DNA of 15,011 nt from an uncultured bacterium (GTDB taxonomy: Bacteria; Cyanobacteriota; Vampirovibrionia; Gastranaerophilales; Gastranaerophilaceae): NCBI GenBank assembly GCA_945910925.1, contig CAMDZX010000032.1, positions 1-15,011 of the forward strand. Direction: 5' to 3'. The notes below the pieces were generated by a model, which searched no databases, was not told where the DNA came from, and was given only the letters and a program-made list of their open reading frames with translations. Positions 1-7,929 of this stretch are shown piece after piece. The number at the start of each line of letters is the position of its first letter. Position 1 is the stretch's first letter. The position numbers and the translations under genes are program-made.

Positions 1-20
1 TAAGTGTGAAAGGTAGTGTA

Positions 21-1190
21 ATGATAAATTTTACTCCATTAAATTTTCAACAAAGTAATAAAGCAAACTTTACTTTTAAAGGTTGGAAACCTAATCAAAG
101 TATTAAAACTAAGCAATTGAAACCATTTGTTGAAGCAATGATTAATCCACAAAATGAAAAAATAGCTATTTCTGGACATACAAGACCTGATGGAGATTGT
201 ATCGGAGCAGGTTTTGCATTAGCAAACTTAATATATCAAGTAACGGGTAAAAAAGTTGATTTGTTCGTTTTTGGCAATTTGCCAAATAAATTTAAGTTTT
301 TAAATTCAAATAATAATATTAATGTTGTTAATATTTATGATAAAAAGGCTTATAAAGCCGATAAATTAAAAGAATGTTTTGGACAATATGATTTAGCAAT
401 TGCTGTTGACACAGCATTAAAAAGACTAATTCCTGATAACTATTTTGAAGGCATTTTTTCTCGTGCAAAGAATACAATGAAAATAGACCATCATCCATAT
501 ATGGAAACATTTGATAAAGACTTAAATTGCAATGTAGGAAATAATTATGCTGATTATAATTATACTGATGATACTGTAGATTCAGCTTCACAAATTATTA
601 TGCAGTTAGTTAATTTATTTAATGTAAAACCTAAAGAGTTATCACCAAAAATTTTGGAATCAATTTATACAGGAATTGTTACAGATACAGATAATTTTAG
701 ATATGCAAGATCAAGTGAAACTTTCAAAGATGCAGCATTGCTAATTAACAATGGGGTAAATAACATTGAAATGCAAACAAAATTAAGAGGTGATATTGCA
801 CCATGTATTCACAAACTTCGTCAATACTTGTATAATAATATTCAATTTTCACAAAATGGAAAAATTGCATATTTTGTTGAGAACGAAGAATTAGCAAAAT
901 TGAAAGAAGAAGCCCAAAAAGAAGGTTATAAAGATGAAGCATTGGAAGAAGTTATGAATTTGCTTTCGTATATGCTTCAAATGAAAGATGTTGAAATTAG
1001 TATGAAAGTTGCAGGAACAAATTTTAGTGTAAGAAGCCAAAATGCTGATACTAGGAATGTTGCTATGAAATATGGCGGAGGCGGTCATTTTAATGCCTCA
1101 GCTTTTTGCGTTAAAAAAGATGGTCGTTCTACAGAAGAAATAATCGATTCTATCATTAATGAATATCAAAATACAATTAGAAATACGTGA
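21..1190 (+). CDS. DHH/DHHA1 family phosphoesterase (NrnA-like oligoribonuclease / pAp phosphatase)
   Basis: Probably a cytoplasmic Mn-dependent phosphoesterase that degrades short oligonucleotides and/or pAp. Counting from the ATG at 21 (389 residues), the DHH motifs appear in order: HTRPDGD at 53-59, AVDTA at 128-132, DHH at 156-158, TDTDNF at 221-226. The C-terminal DHHA1 substrate-binding motif GGGGH is at 352-356. The frame is also open from a GTG at 6, but AAAGG at 9-13 sits 7 nt before the ATG at 21, so I prefer that start. The first ~45 residues lie ahead of the usual NrnA start and contain NFTFKGW (16-22), similar to the N-terminus of the next gene. A 39-nt gap to that gene suggests co-transcription. 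The family call is firm; the exact substrate (oligoRNA, pAp or cyclic-dinucleotide product) cannot be read from sequence. Confidence 0.9.
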   Translation: MINFTPLNFQQSNKANFTFKGWKPNQSIKTKQLKPFVEAMINPQNEKIAISGHTRPDGDCIGAGFALANLIYQVTGKKVDLFVFGNLPNKFKFLNSNNNINVVNIYDKKAYKADKLKECFGQYDLAIAVDTALKRLIPDNYFEGIFSRAKNTMKIDHHPYMETFDKDLNCNVGNNYADYNYTDDTVDSASQIIMQLVNLFNVKPKELSPKILESIYTGIVTDTDNFRYARSSETFKDAALLINNGVNNIEMQTKLRGDIAPCIHKLRQYLYNNIQFSQNGKIAYFVENEELAKLKEEAQKEGYKDEALEEVMNLLSYMLQMKDVEISMKVAGTNFSVRSQNADTRNVAMKYGGGGHFNASAFCVKKDGRSTEEIIDSIINEYQNTIRNT

Positions 1191-1229
1191 AGCATTTTTA
1201 GGTAACAATAAACAATAAGGAGTTATACA

Positions 1230-1754
1230 ATGTTAAATAACATCTCATTTACGGGAAAACCAAACCCTAAAAACATATTTAAAAATCTTGACACATCTAA
1301 GGTTGCAAGCTATACTGCAATTGGTACAGGTATAACGATACCGATTTGTGATAGTTTTGCAAAGACTCAAGAGGTAAAAAAAGTGGGTAATGAAATAACT
1401 CAAGAAGATATTAATAAAAAGATTCAAGAATTATACTTTAAAGACACTACTCTTCCTAAATATGTTAGAGTAGAAAAGGGATATTGTGAATATAATAACG
1501 CAAATGCAATAACAAAATATTATGATGCCAATAATGATGTCCAAATGATAACAATTACATCACCTTCAGGTTTATTGTTGCAAGCTGAAATATATAATCA
1601 AGAAGGTAATATAACATTTGGGGCTCATACAGAAGTAACTACCAGAGGATATTTTGTCCTTAGTTTATCTAAATTTGATGGTTCTGAAGATGAAAATTTA
1701 TTAGAGAATATTCATAAGAAAATATCTTATAAAGATTTATCAGAAATATCTTAG
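1230..1754 (+). CDS. hypothetical protein, 174 aa, N-terminal SFTGK motif
   Basis: I do not recognise this family. A good ribosome binding site, AAGGAG at 1217-1222, lies 7 nt before the ATG. The protein begins with ISFTGK at residues 5-10, then a short mildly hydrophobic stretch (27-40, too short and too polar for a confident membrane helix), a charged helical-looking segment (56-70), and a C-terminal half of likely beta strands rich in Thr, Ile and Asn (85-150), ending in an acidic tail. There is no signal peptide and no catalytic motif that I can see. It follows the DHH gene by 39 nt and overlaps the stop codon of the giant minus-strand gene tail-to-tail by 4 nt (1751-1754). An immunity or antitoxin role for that neighbour is conceivable but unsupported, since immunity genes normally lie on the toxin's own strand. 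Confidence 0.75.
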   Translation: MLNNISFTGKPNPKNIFKNLDTSKVASYTAIGTGITIPICDSFAKTQEVKKVGNEITQEDINKKIQELYFKDTTLPKYVRVEKGYCEYNNANAITKYYDANNDVQMITITSPSGLLLQAEIYNQEGNITFGAHTEVTTRGYFVLSLSKFDGSEDENLLENIHKKISYKDLSEIS

Positions 1755-4700
1755 TTTTTCCTTGGATATATCCATCCCCATAGTGCTACATTGGAACTGC
1801 ATGTTGGACAAGGAGGATACTCTGATACTTTCCACTGACCTTGAGAGTTTCTTCTTATACCTAAATCATAAACTACACAATCTTCCAAAGCATTGCCCGA
1901 AATTGCTTTTAAACTGGTTTCTGAGCAATTACCTTCAAAAACATTCATATTATGTCTTATAGCCAGTTTTTCAATATCTATACCTGCTATATCACTTATA
2001 CTGTTTAAGCCGATATATAATTTCCCATCTTTGCCAACACCAAAGTTTAAAACAATATTGTCACCTATATTATTTAAAATCGTTTTAAATTCGTTTTGAT
2101 CTAATATTTTAGCCAGTTCTCTGCTCATACCTTTCACAGTTAATTTTGGTTCTTGATTGACAAGGTTTGTTAATTCGGCTCTAAAATCAGCATAAATTCT
2201 TTCACTACCATTATTCAAATTGTTAAATACATTTGTACGTATATCACAAATACTTGAATTTGATGAAGATAATTTTATATGCGCATATCTCTGCGTTCTG
2301 GCTGCACTATCTATCTTCGCACCCTTATGAATGTTATTCCCGTCTTTATCTGTACCTCCATCAGTTGGACTAAATTCTTTTATAGTTTGATCATTGCAAT
2401 CATAAACTTTTCCCGTAAAGCTTGACTCATATACAGTATATCTTTTAAGACTACCATCACTGCCCAGTATTCCTCTACCAATAAAATCACCTTTATCATT
2501 ATAATAATTTATATAGAATTCATTATGTTCTGTTTTAATAGTTTCAACAAATGTTATATTTTTATCTTTTAAATGTGTTGGTAGTGGTACTGCTATCTCC
2601 TTTCCATTTATAATAATTTGTGCATCACTTATTAATGATGTTTTAAGCCAACCCTTATCTTGTAAGGTTAATTTATCAATAATGTCTTGAAATTCAACAA
2701 AATATTGAGAATATACATCCTGAGTTAAATTTTCTGCATTTCTTAACCTTGTTTCTACAAATTGTCTATATGGATGATTTTCAGGTAATTGTGAGACTAG
2801 TCTTTGGATTTCATTTTTATATTCTGGAAATATTGTTTCCCAAGAAGTTTGATCAAGTTTAGATAAATTTAATAATTTATTTTTTATATCGTAATCAATA
2901 TCTAAGCCTTTTAACTTAAGTACAATACCGTTTGGTAAAGTAATGTCATCCATACAAGTTAAAGTAATTGAACTTCCACCTTGTGAAACGTTGTTGAGTT
3001 TAAAACTCGTACCATCTCTACATACTAAATATTCTTGTCCGTTGTTATCTATTTTGAAGCATTCAAATTTTTCACCAAATGCTTCTCTCAAATTAGCGTG
3101 ATGTTGACCAACATAAGGTATTCCTTGCTCAGGTTCCAAAATATGATTAATTTGACCATTTTCATGAACTGGTGTTTCTTCCTGTCCATGCACTCTTGGT
3201 TGGTTGCCACCAGCTCTTTGTGCATCTATAGCTTCATGCATAGCAGCTCTGTTTGTCGCAGTTGGTTTTTTGCGTGTAGGTACAGAGTTTTCCATATCAA
3301 GCATCCAACGAGGCATGCCGAGGTCAACGAGGGTTTGTCTTAATTCAGGGGAATAGTTGCGCATATTGCCTTCGGCGGCAACAGCAAGAAACTCGTTTTT
3401 GTCTGTGAAAGCGTATACAACATGATTTGCATCAATGCCATTATCCAGAAGTTCATTTGCATATTTGTGCATATCAAAATCTTTCGGGAAATCCGTCACG
3501 CCAATTTTCGTATCATTAGCGTGAACAAGCTCATGTCTTAGGTTTCTTTTAATATCTTCAACACTTAAATCTTGCATTGAAACACTATTATTTACCTCAT
3601 CAAAGCTGGCAGCAAGATTTCTTCTTGCAAGAGCAGGGTTGGTAAAATCGATATATTCAGGAAGGTTAACTCTAGCTCCTGCGTTTGATGCTTGCCTTTT
3701 AAATGATGACAATTCGCTATAAATTTCTCTTATTGAAGTTGTTTGAGTTAAGTTTTCAGGAAGAATAATTTTTACTCCAAAAGAGTTGTTAATATCTTCT
3801 AATTGTTGTCGAACTTGTCTCAAATGTGGTTGCTTTGTACAAAGGTCATCAAGATATCTTGCATAATTTGTATTAGAAGATACGATATCGTCAATCTCTA
3901 ACTGATGTGTAAGCTCATTAAATAATATTCCTGACCCTCTAACATCATTCACTGTTCCGATTGTATGTCCCAGGGAGTTACCTGCAACTGACATTATCAT
4001 TGCCATCATAAAGGATTTTTCATTAAATTCTCCTTCCATGCAATAGGTTTGAACAAGTGATTGCATTGCATCACTTGTAATTTCTATTCCTACTGCTTCT
4101 GCTCTTGTAAATAGTACAGCCACTTTTTCAGCTTTAGCAGGATCGATTTTTGGGAACCTACTCATTATTGTTGCTTTGTTTGTGCTTAATGCTTGTCGTC
4201 CGACTTTTCCCGTGAAAGACTCTAACTGATTTGCTATTTGATTAGCCTTAACTAAAACTTGTTCGGCATTTGTTCCGTATAGCTTTTGTAAAACTTTATT
4301 CATGCTGCGGGTTGCCTGTCCGCCTTTGGCAAAGACTTCGGCATACTGACCTACTTTCATGCCGATAGCAGTAAGTGCTCCATCCCACATAGCTTGAGAA
4401 ACATCTCCAGTCCATTCAGAATTTGTATATCCATTTGCATCAGTCGAATGTTCTAATGCGTTCAAACCAAGAGATGCACCTGCTCCTGCTGCAAATACTG
4501 CTAAGCTGCCACCTCCGGTAAATGGTGCAGCAATTACAGCCCCAATCAAGACACCCATATTAACAACCATTTTACCGGTTTCAATAGTTGAAATATAATT
4601 TTCAACCATTTCATCCGGGCAATCCTGACCGAAAGCATCTTTAAATTCTTGTTTAAAGCTTTCTTTTTTAGAATTAAACGCATCTTCTAAAACTTCATTT

Positions 4701-7675
4701 ATTTTTGAGGATGATGTATTAAGTGGTATGTCTTGACCTAATAAATCTTTTGCAACATCAGATAAACCTTGTTTCAATTGATTTGCTAATTCCTTCAATT
4801 TATCTACTGATACTGATTTACCATTTGAATCTAAAATAATTCCATCTTTTACAGTATAGCCATATCCTGCTAATGATAATTGTTGACCTGTCATTTGAGA
4901 TAATTTTTCAAGGGTATCAATAATGGCAACAGAAAGACGTTTAGAGTCTGATGATGATAAACCATTTTCTAATTCTTCCCAACAAACGGCTATGTTAGTT
5001 TTAGCATAGTTCATAGCAACAAGCATTTCTGCTTGATTATGCACTTTTGCGACTTTTGCAGTATCAAAATTAGTTCCCACATTACGTTCTTTAAACACTT
5101 CTTCAAATGTAACTGCAACTGTTTCTCCATTAACCATTTTGCCAAGTTTACCTTCTGCTGCAAGTTTTAATAATCTTACAGTTTCAGTATCGTGTTCTAT
5201 TCTTGCCTGAATTTCTTCTCTTGTTGTACCAAGACCATATTGTTCACAGAATTTATTTACCGCCCAAGATACAGCTCCTTGACTATCTAATGCTGCTTGA
5301 TAATCTTTCTTCATTTGAGCAAGTTTCTGTTCCATTAATTTAACTGTCATACCATAAGATGCTTGTTGTTGAGGAGTTAATGACTGAGCAGATTGCATCT
5401 CTACATACAAATTATCTGACTTATCAGTATTTTCTTTATATGTATCTGAAATATCTTCAGCCAAACCACCTAAAAGTAGTTTGCCCCAACCATCCCAAAA
5501 TTCTGCTTTAGATTTGTATTCGGCTTTTTCTTTATTGAACTGTTCCATAAATTTAGCAAGAGAGCCGCCATTTTGTTTGAATTTTGCATCAACTGCTTTT
5601 GCAACTTGTTCATTTCTAATTGCTTTTACACCCATAGCTCGAACATCAAAATCCGAATTTTGCATTAATCTATATGCAACATCAGCAATTTTATTAACAT
5701 CAATATTACCATTTGCATCTAATAAAACATTATTACTAGCAAGTTCGGCATTTATTAAATCTGATTTTGTTTGGTTTAATTTTTTACTTAAAAACTCATC
5801 TAAAGAATTATATCCTTTTGATTTTAGTAGAACTTTAACTTTTGCAAGAACTTTTGGATCTTTAATTTGTTCAACAGCATCTTTAATATTATCAAAATCC
5901 CCTGCAAGTATTTGAAGTGCAGCTTGCTCTGCTCTTAAGTTTACAATTTCTTCTTCTGTGTAAGCACCTTGTTCAATAAGCATTTCATTGAATTTTCTAA
6001 TTTCTTTATGGTCTTTTGAAATGCCCATAAAAGTATCACATTCATCATAAAGGATTGCTTGTAAATATGCTTGTCCTTGAATTTGTGGTTTAATACCTTT
6101 TTTCTTACAGTATTCAGCAAGTTTAGCTTCTACGGCTTTTCTATCTTCAGGTGAATCAATCGCTTTGATTGCGTGTTCCAAGTATTCTATGTCTGTGCCG
6201 GCACCCTCAACTGCCTCTTGGGTTAAATCTTTTATTGCTTGAGCTTTTTCTTCGCCTTGAATAGCATTTGTTTCGGCTAAAATACCGTTTAAGTATTTTA
6301 CTTCACTATCCCACATTTCACCCTTGCAGTAGTCAAGCAAATCTGTACAAGGACTTCCTAAACCGTAGAATGTGTTGTGTTTCTTAATCATTTCATTAAC
6401 AAGGCGATAAACTTCACGTGCTTGCTTGTTATCAGCTTCTCTGTTGCCTGTAGGTTTAGGACATTTTATCATTCTTATAGCTTTTTTAATTTTTTCAGGA
6501 TCTGTTCCAAATCCATCGCCACCATCATATAGAACTCTTGCTGCCATTCTAGCTTGTGCTTCATTTGCAGCTTGTCCTTTTAAAGTGTCGTTATCAATCC
6601 AATCCTGAACAACTTGTTCTAAATAATCAGAAGAATTGTAGGTATGCGCTACATTATGATTTGCTTCTTTATAAATAAAGTTTTCAATTGGCGAATATTT
6701 ATCTGTTGGCGGATAACCCTTAATTGTTAATAAACGATTAACTTGTTTTAACTCTTCTGGATTATCAATTCTTGCAATTGCAGCTTTAATTTTGTCGACA
6801 TCATTCCAACCGCTCGTGTGTTTGATTAAATCGTTAACAATTTGCTCTGCTGAAGCTTTTGCAGTTTTAGCGTTTTCTGCTGATTGTTGTCTTTGTGTTT
6901 CTTCCGCTTCAGTGGCATAATATGTTTCTGTAGCATTTGACATTGTATTTATAATTTTTGAAGAAGCATTATTAATCCAAGTTTGCAAAGACTTCAAATC
7001 ATTGATTTTTTGATAATCACCATAGTAAATACCTTTTATGCCCAAGCTTTTAGCTTGATCAACAAGTTTTTTGCAGACATGTTCTTTTACAGTCGCAATA
7101 TCAAGCCCCCACTCGTCATCAATATCTTTAGCTAATGACACCCCATACATTCTTTGATATTCAGATATTACAAATGCAGCATTTTCGGGTGTTATTGCAC
7201 GAAGCATATTTATCGTATTTTCATTAAGAGATGCTCCTGATATTTGGTCGTGAATTTTCTTTGTTAATTCACTTGCTTCTTTTTTTATTGTTGCAGTATC
7301 GTATTTTTTGCGTGTTCTTTCGCTTGCAGTACTATTAAATGTTATTGAAATTATATTTTTCAAAGAATTGATGTTAAATTTAAAATTGTTTGATAATGAT
7401 TTAATATCTTTATCATCATTTAAAAAAAATTGCATTTCATCATTATCAAAAACAAGGCTGTCCTCTTGTCTATTAAGTGTCGCTGCAGTTTTTATTTTTT
7501 GCCACAAACTTTGAGCTTCTGATGCTTGCAAAAGCATATCATCACCGGCAAAGATATTAAACAGTCGCTTGGTTGCAGCATCAGCATTCATCAGATCATC
7601 TTCCTTAATTTCCCTGAAGTTAGAAAAACTGAATTTTTGTCCGTTATTAAATTTCAAGAAATCTTTGCCTGCCAT
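1751..7675 (-). CDS. giant multidomain toxin/effector-like protein (annexin-like repeats, HExxH zinc peptidase motif, C-terminal deaminase-like domain)
   Basis: A 1974-residue protein without a signal peptide. Seen in order: (a) residues ~157-700, helical units with a recurrent pattern I..AI..I..P (E/D), two carrying G-x-G-T-D (GFGTD at 388-392, GAGTD at 491-495) as in annexin repeats; (b) a long polar helical region to ~1030; (c) residues 1036-1075, a hydrophobic Gly/Ala-rich segment; (d) HELVH at 1381-1385 with Tyr1421 and Glu1428 downstream, the ligand layout of lethal-factor-type zinc peptidases; (e) a C-terminal domain with C1917-x-E1919 and P-C1956-x-x-C1959, the zinc-site motif of deaminases. 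FTGK occurs internally near 1153 and 1752. A conserved delivery-like trunk, an internal peptidase and a C-terminal catalytic tip suggest a polymorphic toxin (inference). The ribosome binding site is weak; a palindrome lies upstream at 7704-7726. No immunity gene follows on the same strand. The single uninterrupted frame is certain; the functions are proposed. Confidence 0.85.
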   Translation of the reverse strand: MAGKDFLKFNNGQKFSFSNFREIKEDDLMNADAATKRLFNIFAGDDMLLQASEAQSLWQKIKTAATLNRQEDSLVFDNDEMQFFLNDDKDIKSLSNNFKFNINSLKNIISITFNSTASERTRKKYDTATIKKEASELTKKIHDQISGASLNENTINMLRAITPENAAFVISEYQRMYGVSLAKDIDDEWGLDIATVKEHVCKKLVDQAKSLGIKGIYYGDYQKINDLKSLQTWINNASSKIINTMSNATETYYATEAEETQRQQSAENAKTAKASAEQIVNDLIKHTSGWNDVDKIKAAIARIDNPEELKQVNRLLTIKGYPPTDKYSPIENFIYKEANHNVAHTYNSSDYLEQVVQDWIDNDTLKGQAANEAQARMAARVLYDGGDGFGTDPEKIKKAIRMIKCPKPTGNREADNKQAREVYRLVNEMIKKHNTFYGLGSPCTDLLDYCKGEMWDSEVKYLNGILAETNAIQGEEKAQAIKDLTQEAVEGAGTDIEYLEHAIKAIDSPEDRKAVEAKLAEYCKKKGIKPQIQGQAYLQAILYDECDTFMGISKDHKEIRKFNEMLIEQGAYTEEEIVNLRAEQAALQILAGDFDNIKDAVEQIKDPKVLAKVKVLLKSKGYNSLDEFLSKKLNQTKSDLINAELASNNVLLDANGNIDVNKIADVAYRLMQNSDFDVRAMGVKAIRNEQVAKAVDAKFKQNGGSLAKFMEQFNKEKAEYKSKAEFWDGWGKLLLGGLAEDISDTYKENTDKSDNLYVEMQSAQSLTPQQQASYGMTVKLMEQKLAQMKKDYQAALDSQGAVSWAVNKFCEQYGLGTTREEIQARIEHDTETVRLLKLAAEGKLGKMVNGETVAVTFEEVFKERNVGTNFDTAKVAKVHNQAEMLVAMNYAKTNIAVCWEELENGLSSSDSKRLSVAIIDTLEKLSQMTGQQLSLAGYGYTVKDGIILDSNGKSVSVDKLKELANQLKQGLSDVAKDLLGQDIPLNTSSSKINEVLEDAFNSKKESFKQEFKDAFGQDCPDEMVENYISTIETGKMVVNMGVLIGAVIAAPFTGGGSLAVFAAGAGASLGLNALEHSTDANGYTNSEWTGDVSQAMWDGALTAIGMKVGQYAEVFAKGGQATRSMNKVLQKLYGTNAEQVLVKANQIANQLESFTGKVGRQALSTNKATIMSRFPKIDPAKAEKVAVLFTRAEAVGIEITSDAMQSLVQTYCMEGEFNEKSFMMAMIMSVAGNSLGHTIGTVNDVRGSGILFNELTHQLEIDDIVSSNTNYARYLDDLCTKQPHLRQVRQQLEDINNSFGVKIILPENLTQTTSIREIYSELSSFKRQASNAGARVNLPEYIDFTNPALARRNLAASFDEVNNSVSMQDLSVEDIKRNLRHELVHANDTKIGVTDFPKDFDMHKYANELLDNGIDANHVVYAFTDKNEFLAVAAEGNMRNYSPELRQTLVDLGMPRWMLDMENSVPTRKKPTATNRAAMHEAIDAQRAGGNQPRVHGQEETPVHENGQINHILEPEQGIPYVGQHHANLREAFGEKFECFKIDNNGQEYLVCRDGTSFKLNNVSQGGSSITLTCMDDITLPNGIVLKLKGLDIDYDIKNKLLNLSKLDQTSWETIFPEYKNEIQRLVSQLPENHPYRQFVETRLRNAENLTQDVYSQYFVEFQDIIDKLTLQDKGWLKTSLISDAQIIINGKEIAVPLPTHLKDKNITFVETIKTEHNEFYINYYNDKGDFIGRGILGSDGSLKRYTVYESSFTGKVYDCNDQTIKEFSPTDGGTDKDGNNIHKGAKIDSAARTQRYAHIKLSSSNSSICDIRTNVFNNLNNGSERIYADFRAELTNLVNQEPKLTVKGMSRELAKILDQNEFKTILNNIGDNIVLNFGVGKDGKLYIGLNSISDIAGIDIEKLAIRHNMNVFEGNCSETSLKAISGNALEDCVVYDLGIRRNSQGQWKVSEYPPCPTCSSNVALWGWIYPRKN

Positions 7676-7684
7676 CTTACTTTT

Positions 7685-7726
7685 TTACCTATAGGAATGA
7701 CCTCTTAGGTAATATAATTACCTAAG
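7685..7726. promoter_or_regulatory. 23-bp palindrome plus a third half-site upstream of the giant gene (candidate operator)
   Basis: CTTAGGTAAT at 7704-7713 and ATTACCTAAG at 7717-7726 are perfect 10-bp inverted arms around a 3-nt centre. The half-site TTACCTA recurs at 7685-7691, 33 bp (about three helical turns) from its copy at 7718-7724. The array ends 10 bp before the start codon at 7675. No convincing sigma-70 promoter for the giant gene was found nearby, and no U-run follows the hairpin on the minus strand, so a regulator-binding site fits better than a terminator. The plus strand also reads TATAAT at 7713-7718 through the centre. Confidence 0.45.
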
Positions 7727-7856
7727 AACAAGGATATCTTTGTCACTTCCATTCCTTTTACATGTTTAACGGTACTTTTTTGAAAAAACTTTAGTACTTT
7801 TACAAAAATCTTTACAATTCCAAAAATCACATTTAAACTTAAAATAATTAATTTCA

Positions 7857-7862
7857 TATAAT
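7857..7862 (+). promoter_or_regulatory. possible -10 element for the DUF1016 remnant
   Basis: TATAAT lies 67 nt before the ATG at 7930. The best -35 match, TTAAAC at 7833-7838 with an 18-nt spacer, is poor. The ribosome binding site is AGAGG at 7920-7924, 5 nt before the ATG. Confidence 0.3.
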
Positions 7863-7929
7863 TTCTATGTTCCAGCTATATTCATGTGCAGCTTTATTTA
7901 TGCTAAAGTAAAGATATTCAGAGGTATTC

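Noticed and set aside
1732..1760. Terminator between the convergent genes at 1751
   Set aside because: Only a weak 5-bp AAGAT/ATCTT pairing with a short T-run is present, not enough to call.
5481..5915. 144-codon open frame on the plus strand inside the giant gene
   Set aside because: It lies antisense to a long continuous coding frame, has no convincing ribosome binding site and encodes no recognisable motif. The same holds for the other antisense frames within 1751-7675.
6191..6520. Functional type II calcium sites in the GxGT loops
   Set aside because: The acidic residue expected 38 positions after each GxGT is Ile or Gln, so I claim annexin-like repeats but not calcium binding.
7733..7800. 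Sigma-70 promoter for the giant gene
   Set aside because: GTGACA and TTGTTC on the minus strand have no acceptable -10 at 16-18 nt; the closest TATATT is at the wrong distance from both.
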